The translations under genes were made by a program, and so were the position numbers. Source: Longimycelium tulufanense (GTDB lineage Bacteria > Actinomycetota > Actinomycetes > Mycobacteriales > Pseudonocardiaceae). Taken from it: a DNA stretch of 64,000 nucleotides. The notes beneath the pieces are model-generated. The model worked only from the letters and a program-made list of their open reading frames with translations. It was not told where the DNA came from and did no database searches. This document shows positions 9,603 to 18,999 of the stretch, piece after piece. Numbering within the stretch: position 1 is the first letter of the stretch; each line of letters opens with the position of its first letter. The stretch covers positions 124,001 through 188,000 of the forward strand of contig NZ_BMMK01000007.1 in NCBI RefSeq assembly GCF_014645795.1, read 5' to 3'.

Positions 9603-9695
9603 CGCTCGCCGTCCTTCCGTGTTGGGTTGCTCGGCTCCGGGCGCGCTCCACATCGCCGTGTGGCGATGCGCGCGCTGCCCCTCACCTCGCAGTCA

Positions 9696-9731
9696 TTCCG
9701 TATTACGAAATTTATGTTCTACTTTACGGAA
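9696..9731. promoter_or_regulatory. predicted tandem IclR/AllR-type operator upstream of hyi
   Basis: TTCCGTATTACGAAA (9696-9710) and TTCTACTTTACGGAA (9717-9731) begin 21 bp apart. The outer arms ATTCCGTA (9695-9702) and TACGGAAT (9725-9732) are also a perfect 8-bp inverted repeat. The block is an AT-rich island about 95-130 bp upstream of the hyi start. Same architecture as at 4516 and 56932. Confidence 0.62.
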
Positions 9732-9852
9732 TAGGACGGTACGGTGGGGTGCGCATCACGTCAAGCCCGACCCTCGGCGATCGCGGGACCGCCGCAAGGA
9801 GTGCGGGCCCGCGCGGGGCCCACGGCGTGGCGTCCCACGGCCGGACACGCGA

Positions 9853-9887
9853 GCGCGCCGCACCCGTCGGGGACGGGTGCGGCGCGC
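9853..9887. terminator. strong terminator hairpin
   Basis: A 16-bp perfect stem (9853-9868 with 9872-9887) around a 3-nt loop, with core CGCACCCGTC/GACGGGTGCG. It lies 82 bp beyond the stop of the leftward secreted-protein gene and upstream of the hyi promoter, so it insulates the glyoxylate operon. Confidence 0.75.
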
Positions 9888-9968
9888 CGGTGAATCGCCG
9901 GCTGGTCCGGGCACGGGCCGACGATCCGCTTATCGAAGATCAGGCGGAGCTGTTCGGGGGTGAGGAGA

Positions 9969-10406
9969 TCAGGAACCCGAGGTGAGGGTGACGTTCACCG
10001 AACCGTTCGGCCCGGTCATTGCGTAGCCACCCAGGCCGTAGGCCAACCGGGACCCTTCGGCCAGCAGATCGTCGTAGTCCGGCCAGAGGTCGGCTTCCTT
10101 GACGTCGAAATCGATGTACTCGATGTTCTGCGGATCGGCGTAGAAGGTGCGGTAAGCGGTCCACGGCGTGGACAGCCGGTTGTTCTTCTCCCAAATGACG
10201 ACCGAGCCGCCGTCCTTCATGTGGGCCACAATCTTGCCGTAGGGCTCGGGCAGGCCGATCTCACCCGGGTTGACGAAGCTGATCTTCGCCTCAACCCGCG
10301 GGTGCTCGGGCGCCAGCGGCGTCTCCTGGGCGCCGGCCAGGCCGGATCCGGCCAGCAGGCCCGCGCTGGCGAGCCCGACCACGGCACCGGCGATCCGCTT
10401 TCTCAT
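9969..10406 (-). CDS. small secreted protein of unknown function
   Basis: The 145-residue product starts with a Sec signal peptide: MRKR, a hydrophobic stretch to about residue 25, and an AGA-Q cleavage site. The mature part of about 120 residues is acidic and aromatic (YRTFYADPQN, DLWPDYDDLL, LGGYAMTGPNG) with no cysteine or known motif. The ATG at 10406 is chosen because AGAGGAAA lies 6 bases upstream and it starts the signal peptide directly. It is a single-gene unit ended by the 9853 hairpin. Function not recognised. Confidence 0.72.
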   Translation of the reverse strand: MRKRIAGAVVGLASAGLLAGSGLAGAQETPLAPEHPRVEAKISFVNPGEIGLPEPYGKIVAHMKDGGSVVIWEKNNRLSTPWTAYRTFYADPQNIEYIDFDVKEADLWPDYDDLLAEGSRLAYGLGGYAMTGPNGSVNVTLTSGS

Positions 10407-10853
10407 CGTCTGTTTCCTCTTTTCTCCGCGGTTGCGATGGTTCGTGGCACGGTCGCGGGCGGCTTCGAAGTCCCCGGGACGGAGCTCGCCCCGGGCCACG
10501 CCGTGACCGCGTCCATGAACATTACGAACGGCAATCCGACGACCTCACCAGCCATCGGGGTGACGGAAACGTCACAAGCACCATTTCCGCTGGTTTTCCC
10601 GGACACTCGCACGAGGCGTCACACCGGTGTCTGCCCCCGTACCGGATGAATCTTTTCCGGACTCGAACCCGGCCCGCCGGTCACCCGTCCTCCGGAGATC
10701 ACCCGACATGGGCCGACCGGCCGCTCCGAGGTGCGCCGGGTAGTGGGCTACCGGAGGATGGCATCGCGGCGGTGCGGGCATGGGGAGCCTGATGTCGCGC
10801 CCGAATGGGAACCCCGTTCCAGGACGACGAGATCGGATGGCAGGACGGGGAGC
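10407..10853. other. divergent promoter region
   Basis: This space separates the leftward secreted-protein gene from the rightward P-type ATPase. A perfect inverted repeat GTGACG-GAAA-CGTCAC lies at 10560-10575, a possible regulator site, about 155 bp upstream of the secreted-protein start. No gene is supported. Confidence 0.45.
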
Positions 10854-13800
10854 ATGCAGCTACTCGGGGTACGGGTGCCGGACCCGGCGGACGCGGTCGG
10901 TGATGTCCTCAAGGGAGTGGCCCGTTCGGCCCTGGCCCGTTACGACCGCGCCCGCCGTCGGGTATGGGCTCACCCCGGCCGGGTGTACATCGAGGCGCAC
11001 GGGGTGCACGGGCCCGACGGGACCCGGGTGTGCCGCCGGATCGAGCGCGTGCTGGAGCGGCACCCCGGGGTGGCGTGGGCCCGGGTCAACGCGCCCATCG
11101 CGCGGGTCGTGGTCGCCCTCGCCGACCCGCCCGCCCCCGTGAGCGACCTGCTCGACGGCGTGTCCTGGGCGGAGGCCGCGCCGGCCAGCACGGCCGAGGA
11201 GATCGCCGAGGACGAGCTGCACCCTCCCGTCGACGGTGCCCGCGGCACCCGGCTGATGCCCACCCTCGGGGTGGACGCCGCGGCGCTGGCGCTATCCGGC
11301 GCGACCCGGCTGGCTAACATCGCGCCACTGCCCACCGAGATCGCCGCCCTGGTGTCGGCGGTGAACCTGCACCCGCGGCTGCGGGAGCTGGCCGACATGC
11401 GGCTGCGGGGCCACGAGCGGGCCGGCTCGCTGCTGTCCATGACCGGCGCACTGGCGGCGGGCCTGGCCGCCGGCGGGGAGGGCACCCTGCTGGACATCGC
11501 ACAGCGGCTCGCCCAGTGGCAGGAGCGCACAGAGACACAGCGAGCGTGGCGGAAGACCGAGGACGAGCTGATCCGCGGCCCCGAGCACGCCTCGGCCGAT
11601 CCGGTGGTCACCGCACGACCCCGCCCGCTGCCCGATGGCCCCGTCGAGCGCTACGCCCAACGCATCCTGGCAACGGGCGTCGGTGCCGCAACCGCGGCTG
11701 TCCCGTTCGCGGGCCTGCGGCGTGCCATGGCGGTGGGATTCGCCGCCCTGCCCAAGGCCGCCGAGACCGGCCGGGCGGCCTTCGCCGCGCACCTCGGCCG
11801 CGTGCTGGCCCGCCGCGGCACGCTCGTGCTCGACTCGGCCGTGCTGCGCCGGCTCGACCTGCTGGACACCCTGGTGTTGGACGAGACCGCGCTGCGCACC
11901 GGCCGGTCCGTCCTCACCGACCTGGTCCCGCTCAACGGCACGTCCCCCACCGAGATCGCCGAGCGCGCCTACGACCTGTTCGACGCCCACACCCCCGACA
12001 CCGTTCGGCACAACGGGAAGTGGACGCTCGGCCCCCTGGAGGAGCTCCACCTGCGTGGCACGCGGGGTGTTCGGGCGCGCGACCGCCTGCTGCGGCGCGG
12101 CGCGCAGGGCGTGCTGGGCCTGGCCACGGGGAGCCGGCTGCGTGCCGTGGTCGCCTGGAACGAGGAAATCACCCCCGGTCTGGACGCCGTGGTCGCCGCG
12201 GCTCGGCGTGCACACATGCGCGTCCTGCTCGCCACCGACCGGCAACGGCCGAACGCGGCCTTCGCCGACGGGCTCGTGCCCCACAACGGGCGCCTGTCCT
12301 GCACCGTGCGGCACCTGCAGCAGGAGGGCCGTGTCGTGGTGTTGCTGTCGCACGACCGGCGGGCCCTGGGTGCCGCCGACTGCGGGCTGGGCATGCATCA
12401 CGACGGCACTCCCCCGCCCTGGGGCGCGCACGTGCTGCTCGGCTCGGACCTGGAGTCCGCGGTGCTGGTGGTGGAGGCGGTCGCGGCGGCGCGGCAGGTG
12501 GACCGGGACGGGATCCTGCTGTCCCAGGTGGCCAGCGGCATCGGTGCGGTCAGCGCGTTGCAGGGTCGGGCCCGCCCGGCCAGCCGGAGTGTGCGCGCGG
12601 TGAACATCGGGGCCGCCCTGGCCCACGTCGACGGGTTGTGGCGCTCGCACCAGGTGCACACCCGCCCGCTGCTGCCGAGCGTGGTGTGCACACCGTGGCA
12701 CCTGATGCCGGCCCCGGCCGTGCTGGAGCATCTGCATACCTCCATCGAGGGGTTGTCGACGCAGGTGGCGCGGCGCCGTTGGCGGGCCAACGGTGGCCGG
12801 CCGGCACTGGGGACGAGCCTGGGCGCGGCGTTCCTGGAGGAGCTGGCCAACCCGCTCACGCCGGTGCTGGGTGGGGGCGCGGCGCTGTCGGCGGCCGTGG
12901 GCTCGATGGTGGACGCCGGTCTGGTGGTCGGCGTCATCGGCCTGTCGGCGTTGATCGGCAGCGTGCAGCGGGTGCGCACCGACCGCGCCCTGTCGGAGTT
13001 GCTGGCCCGTTCGGCCGTCGGGGCCAAGGTGCGCCGCGACGGCGAGACCCGGCTGGTGACCGCGGAGCAGCTGGTGCCCGGTGATGTCGTCGAGCTGGCC
13101 GCCGGTGACGTGGTGCCGGCCGACTGTCGTCTCGTTGAGGCTGCCGGCCTGGAGGCCGACGAGTCCTCGCTGACCGGGGAGTCGCTGCCGGTGGCCAAGA
13201 ATCCGGCGCCGGTGGTGGCCGCGGAGCTGGCCGACCGGACCTCGATGCTGTACGAGGGCACCACCGTCGCGGCCGGGCGCGCGGTGGCGGTCGTGGTGGC
13301 GACCGGGAGCGCCACCGAGGTGGGCCGCAGCATGGCCACGGCCCGGCAGAGCGCGCCGACCACCGGGGTGGAGGCGCGGCTGGGCGAGCTGGGCCAGCTC
13401 AGCCTTCCGCTGGCGGTGGGTGGGGGCGCGGCCGTGGCCGGTGCCGGCCTGCTGCGGGGCGTCCCGTTGCGCGACACGTTGGGCACCGCGGTGAACCTCG
13501 CGGTCGCCTCGGTACCGGAGGGACTGCCGTTCCTGGTCAACGCCGCCCAGCTGGCCGCCGCCCGGCGGCTGGCCGAGCACAACGCGCTGGTTCGTCATCC
13601 CCGCACCATCGAGGCGTTGGGACGGGTCGACGTGTTGTGCTTCGACAAGACCGGGACGCTCACCGAAGGCCGGCTGCGGCTCAGTGAGGTCGACAACGGC
13701 CGCCGCCACCGTGCACTGTCCGATCTGGACGATGCGTTGCGTTCGGTGCTGGCGGCCGGGCTGCGGGCGACCCCGCCCGGCGAACGGCCGGAGGAGCTGG

Positions 13801-15242
13801 CCCACCACACCGATCGCGCGGTCCTGGAAGGCGCCCAGCGGGCACGCGTACGGCCGGGCACCGGGGTGCGTGGCTGGCGCAAGGTCGGGGCGATGCCGTT
13901 CGAGCCCTCCCGCGGCTACCACGCCACGGCCGGCCGGGCGGGCCGGAAGGTTCTGCTGAGCATCAAGGGCGCACCCGAGGTGATTCTTCCCCGATGCACC
14001 GAGCATGTCGTTGACGGCAGCCGGCGACGCTTGGACGCGCGGGCGCGGCGCGCCTTGGGGGCGCGTGCGGAGCGTTTGGCTGGCGCCGGCCGGCGGGTGC
14101 TCGCGGTAGCGGAGCGGGTGCTGCCGGAGGGCATGAACGGGGATCCCTTCCAGGACAACGGGGTGGATGAGCTCGTGAACGAGCTCACGTTCCTCGGGTA
14201 CCTCGCGCTGGCTGACCCGGTGCGCACCAGTGCCGCCCCGGCCGCGGCCAAACTGCGTGACGCCGGCGTGCAGATCGTGATGATCACCGGGGACCACCCG
14301 GCCACCGCCGACGCCATCGCCGCCACCGTGCGCGCGGACAAAACCCCACCCAAGGTCGTCACCGGTTCGGAGATCGACGCGCTGCCCGACGAGAAGCTGG
14401 ACGAGCTACTGCCCACTGTGGACGTGATCGCCCGGTGTAGTCCTACCCAGAAGGTGCGGATCATCCAGGCATACCAACGGATGGGGCGCGTGGTGGCGAT
14501 GACCGGCGACGGTGCCAACGACGCGCCGGCCATCCGGCTGGCCGACGTAGGCATCGCCCTGGGCCGGCGGGGCACCCCGGCCGCGCGCGCCGCGGCCGAC
14601 CTGGTCGTCACCGACGACCGCCTGGAGACGATCATCGCGGCGTTGGTCGAGGGCCGCGCGATGTGGTGGTCGGTGCGTAAGGCGTTGGGAATCCTGTTGG
14701 GCGGCAACCTCGGCGAGATTGCGTTCAGCGTGCTGGGCGCGGCGCTTACCGGCCGGTCCCCGCTCAACACGCGGCAGATCCTGTTGCTGAACCTGCTGAC
14801 CGACCTCGCGCCGGCGATGGCGATCGCGCTGCGGCGCCCGGAACGGGAGACGGTGGAAGAACTGTTGCGCGAGGGCCCGGAGGCGTCGCTGGGTGAGGCG
14901 CTCAATCGCGAGGTGCTCCTGCGGGCGGCGACCACGTCACTCAGTGCCGTCGGTGCCTGGACGCTGGCCCGGTTGACCGGGCGCTCCCGGCGGGCCGGCA
15001 CCGTGGCCCTGGCCGCCCTGGTGGGCACCCAGCTCGGACAGACCCTGCTCACCGGCGGTCTGGACCGGCAGGTGCTGCTGGCCAGCCTGGGCTCGGCCGC
15101 CGTCCTGGGCGGGGTGATCCAGACACCCGGGGTGAGCCACTTCTTCGGCTGCACCCCACTCGGCCCGATCGGTTGGGGCCTCGCCGCCAGCAGCGCCACC
15201 GCCTCCTGCCTGGTCGGCTCCGCGCTCTATCGGATGTTCTAG
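10854..15242 (+). CDS. giant cation-translocating P-type ATPase (CtpI-like)
   Basis: A 1462-residue membrane ATPase pumping a cation at the cost of ATP. The C-terminal half has all P-type signatures: LTGESLPV near residue 773 (actuator), FDKTGTLTEG near 930 (phosphorylated aspartate), MITGDHPAT, and TGDGANDAP near 1217, followed by a C-terminal membrane block like that of Ca/Mg-type pumps. The N-terminal half (about 650 residues) resembles mycobacterial CtpI: a degenerate ferredoxin-like domain (residues 38-90) and a long region with hydrophobic segments. I start at ATG 10854, eight bases after AGGA, rather than at the first upstream ATG. No CPx metal motif was seen (VPEGLP takes its place), so the ion is unknown. 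Transcribed alone. Confidence 0.85.
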   Translation: MQLLGVRVPDPADAVGDVLKGVARSALARYDRARRRVWAHPGRVYIEAHGVHGPDGTRVCRRIERVLERHPGVAWARVNAPIARVVVALADPPAPVSDLLDGVSWAEAAPASTAEEIAEDELHPPVDGARGTRLMPTLGVDAAALALSGATRLANIAPLPTEIAALVSAVNLHPRLRELADMRLRGHERAGSLLSMTGALAAGLAAGGEGTLLDIAQRLAQWQERTETQRAWRKTEDELIRGPEHASADPVVTARPRPLPDGPVERYAQRILATGVGAATAAVPFAGLRRAMAVGFAALPKAAETGRAAFAAHLGRVLARRGTLVLDSAVLRRLDLLDTLVLDETALRTGRSVLTDLVPLNGTSPTEIAERAYDLFDAHTPDTVRHNGKWTLGPLEELHLRGTRGVRARDRLLRRGAQGVLGLATGSRLRAVVAWNEEITPGLDAVVAAARRAHMRVLLATDRQRPNAAFADGLVPHNGRLSCTVRHLQQEGRVVVLLSHDRRALGAADCGLGMHHDGTPPPWGAHVLLGSDLESAVLVVEAVAAARQVDRDGILLSQVASGIGAVSALQGRARPASRSVRAVNIGAALAHVDGLWRSHQVHTRPLLPSVVCTPWHLMPAPAVLEHLHTSIEGLSTQVARRRWRANGGRPALGTSLGAAFLEELANPLTPVLGGGAALSAAVGSMVDAGLVVGVIGLSALIGSVQRVRTDRALSELLARSAVGAKVRRDGETRLVTAEQLVPGDVVELAAGDVVPADCRLVEAAGLEADESSLTGESLPVAKNPAPVVAAELADRTSMLYEGTTVAAGRAVAVVVATGSATEVGRSMATARQSAPTTGVEARLGELGQLSLPLAVGGGAAVAGAGLLRGVPLRDTLGTAVNLAVASVPEGLPFLVNAAQLAAARRLAEHNALVRHPRTIEALGRVDVLCFDKTGTLTEGRLRLSEVDNGRRHRALSDLDDALRSVLAAGLRATPPGERPEELAHHTDRAVLEGAQRARVRPGTGVRGWRKVGAMPFEPSRGYHATAGRAGRKVLLSIKGAPEVILPRCTEHVVDGSRRRLDARARRALGARAERLAGAGRRVLAVAERVLPEGMNGDPFQDNGVDELVNELTFLGYLALADPVRTSAAPAAAKLRDAGVQIVMITGDHPATADAIAATVRADKTPPKVVTGSEIDALPDEKLDELLPTVDVIARCSPTQKVRIIQAYQRMGRVVAMTGDGANDAPAIRLADVGIALGRRGTPAARAAADLVVTDDRLETIIAALVEGRAMWWSVRKALGILLGGNLGEIAFSVLGAALTGRSPLNTRQILLLNLLTDLAPAMAIALRRPERETVEELLREGPEASLGEALNREVLLRAATTSLSAVGAWTLARLTGRSRRAGTVALAALVGTQLGQTLLTGGLDRQVLLASLGSAAVLGGVIQTPGVSHFFGCTPLGPIGWGLAASSATASCLVGSALYRMF

Positions 15243-15788
15243 CGACCGGAATCGCCGAAACTCGATCCCACGCCCGAGCCCTGACAACAGCGCGTCCGGA
15301 ATGTCCGATACTCCCGCCAACAAAGCCGTCCCAGTCAATGAGATATCGATGCCCACAACGGCGGTGTGACCAAGTCGTTACTCCTGGTCAGTAGCGCGCG
15401 GCTACCCCTGGTGGGGTAATTGGGCTAGACGTGTTGAACCGTTCTCCCCAACTATGTCCGCTATTCGGACCAACGCCCGGGGGACCTCGATGTCGGACAC
15501 AGCCGTGCCAGGACCGAGATATCAGCGTCAGGAACGACTTCCTGGCGCCGCCGGCGCTACCCGTCCGCGTCCCCGGAGTGGCCGGAAGGACCGCCCGTTG
15601 TCTCCCCGGCCGCCCCGTCGCGTTGGTGACCGCTCGCTCCCGCAGATTCGCCGTGGCCACCGGTTCTCCGGCGCGTCGCCGGCGTCCACCTGCACCGCAT
15701 GTCGCCGCCGCTCCCTTCGGAACACCCTCGTCGCGCCGGTCGCACACGCCCTGACCCGGCGCCGGAACCGGAAGGCGGAACCGCTGCT
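15243..15788. other. intergenic region with a CsoR-like palindrome
   Basis: It lies between the P-type ATPase and the MHYT gene. Two open frames (15431-15754 and 15454-15792) are Arg/Pro-rich without motifs and are considered non-coding. The notable element is the GC-tract palindrome at 15403-15418. Confidence 0.45.
15403..15418. promoter_or_regulatory. palindrome resembling CsoR-type operators
   Basis: TACCCC-TGGT-GGGGTA is a perfect 6-bp-arm palindrome. Runs of C and G flanked by TA ends are the pattern of CsoR-family copper-repressor sites. It lies 385 bp upstream of the MHYT start; the identity of any binding protein is inference, as no csoR is in the window. Confidence 0.4.
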
Positions 15789-16547
15789 GTGAACCACGAG
15801 GTCAACCACTTCGCGATGGGGCACGGGATGCTCGTGCTCGCCTACTTCACGTCAGTGACGGGATCGCTGCTGGGCCTGCTCTGCATGTCCCGGGCCCGCT
15901 CGATGCGCGAGCCGCGGCAGAAGATGATGTGGACCGCGCTGGGGGCCTTGGCCATCGGCGGCGTGGGCATCTGGCTGATGCACTTCATCGCCATGCTCGG
16001 CTTCACCATCCCCGGGGCGCCGATCCGTTACAACGCGCCGGTCACGGCGCTGTCGGCGCTCATCGCGGTGGTCGTGGTGGGCATGGGCCTGTTCGCGGTG
16101 ACCTGGGGCCCGTTCCGGCTGTGGCGGTTGCTCCTCGGTGGCCCGATCACCGGGTTCGGGGTGGCGTCCATGCACTACATGGGCATGGCTGCGGTGCGGT
16201 TCCAGGGCAAGCTGACCTACAACGACACTCTCGTGATGCTGTCGGTACTCATCGCCGCGGTGGCGGCCACCGCGGCGATCTGGTTCACGATCGTCGTGCG
16301 GGGCTGGCCGGCGACCATCGCGGCCGGCTTCGTGATGGGGGTCGCGGTGACCGGCATGCACTACACCGGTATGGCCGCGGTGCGGGTCCAGGTGGACACG
16401 ACCCTGCCCACCCCGGCCGGTACCGAGGTCTTCGGCCTGGTCTTCCCGGTCTTCGTGATCGGCGGCCTGGTCATCGCATCCCTGATGTGGGCGCTGGCCA
16501 CCTCCTTCGTCGAGCAGGAATGGCTGCGGGTCCCCCGCAACATCTGA
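15789..16547 (+). CDS. MHYT-domain integral membrane sensor protein
   Basis: A 252-residue protein with about seven membrane helices and three MHYT motifs: LMHFIAM near residue 61, SMHYMGM near 125 and GMHYTGM near 190. MHYT domains are thought to sense O2, CO or NO through a metal, possibly copper, bound by the conserved Met, His and Tyr. No GGDEF, EAL or kinase domain follows, so this is a stand-alone sensor unit. The GTG start at 15789 puts the first helix close to the N-terminus as in relatives; an ATG at 15699 would add an Arg/Pro-rich tail of 30 residues. Partner unknown. Confidence 0.8.
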   Translation: MNHEVNHFAMGHGMLVLAYFTSVTGSLLGLLCMSRARSMREPRQKMMWTALGALAIGGVGIWLMHFIAMLGFTIPGAPIRYNAPVTALSALIAVVVVGMGLFAVTWGPFRLWRLLLGGPITGFGVASMHYMGMAAVRFQGKLTYNDTLVMLSVLIAAVAATAAIWFTIVVRGWPATIAAGFVMGVAVTGMHYTGMAAVRVQVDTTLPTPAGTEVFGLVFPVFVIGGLVIASLMWALATSFVEQEWLRVPRNI

Positions 16548-16784
16548 CTCGGGACGGCCTGGCGACCGCCTCTCTCCTGCTCGCCCTGCTGGGCCTGAGC
16601 ACGATGGCCACCATCGCCTGACGTGTCCGCCGGGCAGCGCCACCGCTCGCGGGTGAGCTCGTCGGCGGCGACACTGTCCACGATTGTTCCTGGCGTGCCG
16701 GAGAGATCCCAGCCCAGGCAGGCCCGCACGCACAGTTCTCCGGAGCTGGGTGGCCGCGTGCCGACGACGCGGTTGGAGGCGGTG

Positions 16785-17216
16785 ATGGTCGGTAGGTGGG
16801 TGATCTCGGTCGTGGCGGTCTGGACCGCGGCGCTGCAGTATTACGACGACCTCAACGAAACACACATGTTCAACCCGGAGTGGACGCCGCACGCGAAGTA
16901 CCACGACGCCATCACCATCCAGCTGGCGACCGGGCTGTGCCTTTTCGCGCTGCTGCATCTGTGGGTGCTGCGCCGATACGATCTCGAGCGGCTCAACATC
17001 GGCACCGGGCTTGTTGCCCTGTGGTGGGTAACGTTGGCGGTCGCCCTGTTGTTTCCCGGGACCGCGCACCGTGACGCGGCCTTCCTCGATGACGTACCGC
17101 ACATCGGGAGCTACCCGATCGACCTGCGGACGTTGATCCCGCTGAACCTGTTCCTGCTCCTCGTGGGCTACCTGCTCGAACGTCGACGGCTGGCGCGCCT
17201 GCAACGCGGCGCTTAG
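16785..17216 (+). CDS. four-helix membrane protein of unknown function
   Basis: The 143-residue protein has hydrophobic segments at about residues 4-20, 45-62, 73-93 and 112-130, and a conserved-looking extracellular segment NETHMFNPEWTPHAKYHD after the first helix, rich in His, Asn and acidic residues. The ATG at 16785 is preceded by GGAGG five bases away. It follows the MHYT gene by about 240 bp on the same strand and ends at a strong hairpin. It resembles small DUF-type membrane proteins of actinobacteria; no function can be assigned. Confidence 0.68.
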   Translation: MVGRWVISVVAVWTAALQYYDDLNETHMFNPEWTPHAKYHDAITIQLATGLCLFALLHLWVLRRYDLERLNIGTGLVALWWVTLAVALLFPGTAHRDAAFLDDVPHIGSYPIDLRTLIPLNLFLLLVGYLLERRRLARLQRGA

Positions 17217-17287
17217 CCCTTGTCAGGGCACGAAAACCGTACCCAGTCGCTACCGGGCGGCGGAGTATCGCCAAGCCCTGACCCAGC

Positions 17288-17321
17288 GCCGGAGCCCGCG
17301 TCCGTTCCCGCGGGCTCCGGC
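17288..17321. terminator. bidirectional terminator hairpin
   Basis: A 12-bp perfect stem (GCCGGAGCCCGC at 17288-17299 with GCGGGCTCCGGC at 17310-17321) and a 10-nt loop lie between the convergent membrane-protein and phoD genes. Confidence 0.75.
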
Positions 17322-17332
17322 ACCCGGGCGGC

Positions 17333-18874
17333 TCAGGTGTCGCGACGGTACTGCGCCGGCGAGGCGATCGTGCCCCTGTCCTCGTAGGAGCCCGCCTTTC
17401 CACGGTCCACGTGGAAGGTGGTCAACGTGGTCACCGGCGAGTTCGGGTCACGCCGGTCACCGACCACCCGCATGTGGGTGCTCCACCGGTCGCGGGTGAC
17501 CTCGTAGAGGTCGTAGCCGTAGCGGTTGCCCTCGAAGTACTTCAGGTGCGGGTTCGCCTTGCCCATGAGCGGGCCGTTCTTGGCGTTCCACTCCGGGGTG
17601 TACGCGCCCGAACTCACCGAGTGCGCGGTGAACTCGGTGCCGATGACCGGGGACGACGTGTCGTCGAAGTCCGGACGGATGTCGTCGACGAACGCCGAGT
17701 GCCAGTCACCGGTGATGACCACCAGGTCCTGCGTCCCCGCGTTGGCGACGTGGGTCAGCACCTCCTTGCGCTCGGCGAGGAAGCCGTCCCACTGGTCGGT
17801 GAACATGTAGCCGCCGCCACCCGGCCGGCGAAGCTGGCTGAGCATGATGGAGTTGACCCAGCAGTGCCAGGCGTCCCCGGCGTTGTCGATGCGCTGCTTC
17901 AGCCACGACTTCTGCTCCGCGCCCAGGATCGTGCCATTGGGCAGGTTCTGCTCCGAACGGAACTGCCGAAGGTCCAGGATGGACAGTTCCACCAGGCCGC
18001 CCCACTCCCGCTGCCGGTAGACGTGGGGTGTCGTCGGATGGTCCGGCCGCACCGGCAGGTGCTCGAACCACGCCTGGTAGGCGGCGTCACGCCGCCTCCG
18101 TAGCGACGGCCGGGTCCCGCTGTAGTCGTTGACCACCTCGTGGTCGTCCCAGGTGATGAACCACGGGTGCGCGGCGTGTGCCTCCCGCAGCGACACGTCG
18201 CTCTTGTAGAGCGCGTGCCGGCGCCGGTAGGCGGGCAGGGTCTTCACCTCGGGTCCCTCGTGGTCGCGGATGTGGTCCCCGCCGACCTGGCCGTGCTCGT
18301 AGATGTAGTCCCCGAGGTGGACCACGAAGTCCAGGTTCTCCCGGGCGATCCCACGGTGTGCCGGGTAGTAGCCGTCGTGGAACGCCTGGCAGTTGGCCGA
18401 GGCGAAGCGAACCTTGCTGACGCGGCCGGCCGGCGCCGTGCGCGTGCGGCCGACGCGGCTGGTCTTGCCGAGCGCCCGGAACTGGTAGAAATAGTGCCGC
18501 CCCGGCTCCAGGCCGTCCACCGCAACGTGCACGCTGTGCCCGAGCGCGGCGTTGACCTCCACGGTGCCGCGTGCCACCCGGCGCTGCAGGCCACGGTCGT
18601 CGGCGAGGACCCACTCCACCTCGACCGAGTCGCGCAGCGGTTGCTCTTCGGCGAGGGGCTCCGGGGCGAGTCGGGTCCACAACACGACGCCGTCGGTCAG
18701 CGGGTCGCCGGAGCCGACACCGAGGGTGAACGGGGCGTCGTCCCAGGTGGCTCCCAACGCGCGGGCGGCCTGCTGGGCCTGTGCCACGGTCAGCTTGCCG
18801 CTCAGCGGCCACGCGACGCCAAGGGCTCCTGCGGTGGCGGCCCCGCGCAACAGATCTCGGCGGTTGAGTGGCAC
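17333..18874 (-). CDS. phoD: Tat-exported alkaline phosphatase D
   Basis: PhoD is a secreted phosphodiesterase/phosphomonoesterase using Fe and Ca. The 513-residue protein begins with a Tat signal (NRRDLLRGAATAGALG, residues 4-19). The PhoD N-terminal domain is followed by the metallophosphatase core: VHLGDYIYEHG, TWDDHEVVNDYSG and VVITGDWHSAFVDD. I choose GTG 18874, with GAGGGGAG six bases upstream and the twin arginines just inside; starts further upstream would overlap the next gene. Monocistronic, ended by the hairpin at 17288. No PHO box was recognised. Confidence 0.93.
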   Translation of the reverse strand: MPLNRRDLLRGAATAGALGVAWPLSGKLTVAQAQQAARALGATWDDAPFTLGVGSGDPLTDGVVLWTRLAPEPLAEEQPLRDSVEVEWVLADDRGLQRRVARGTVEVNAALGHSVHVAVDGLEPGRHYFYQFRALGKTSRVGRTRTAPAGRVSKVRFASANCQAFHDGYYPAHRGIARENLDFVVHLGDYIYEHGQVGGDHIRDHEGPEVKTLPAYRRRHALYKSDVSLREAHAAHPWFITWDDHEVVNDYSGTRPSLRRRRDAAYQAWFEHLPVRPDHPTTPHVYRQREWGGLVELSILDLRQFRSEQNLPNGTILGAEQKSWLKQRIDNAGDAWHCWVNSIMLSQLRRPGGGGYMFTDQWDGFLAERKEVLTHVANAGTQDLVVITGDWHSAFVDDIRPDFDDTSSPVIGTEFTAHSVSSGAYTPEWNAKNGPLMGKANPHLKYFEGNRYGYDLYEVTRDRWSTHMRVVGDRRDPNSPVTTLTTFHVDRGKAGSYEDRGTIASPAQYRRDT

Positions 18875-18999
18875 GGTGTTCTCCCCTCGGTCGGTTCGGG
18901 TCCGGCGCGTACTGAACCTGTCCGACATGACGGGTGATCGGCCACCAGGTGAACGCGAGTGATCCGCCGGGGGTGCCTGGCACGTGTTAGGGCAAGAAG

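Larger units (their letters stand above)
9603..9968. other. intergenic region between hyi and a secreted-protein gene
   Basis: It contains the hyi promoter/operator and, further right, the terminator at 9853-9887. No gene is supported; the open frames across it have no recognisable product. Confidence 0.5.

Noticed and set aside
9749-9985. 78-codon plus-strand frame between hyi and the secreted-protein gene
   Set aside because: It runs through the 16-bp terminator hairpin and has no recognisable product.
11292-14297. 1001-codon open frame antisense to the P-type ATPase gene
   Set aside because: It lies wholly opposite a gene with all P-type motifs, is rich in His, Arg, Gly and Gln with no domain, and such shadows are normal at this GC content.
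15431-15792. Two overlapping open frames upstream of the MHYT gene, one ending in overlap with its start
   Set aside because: Both are Arg/Pro-rich with no motif and no convincing ribosome site; position alone does not support them.
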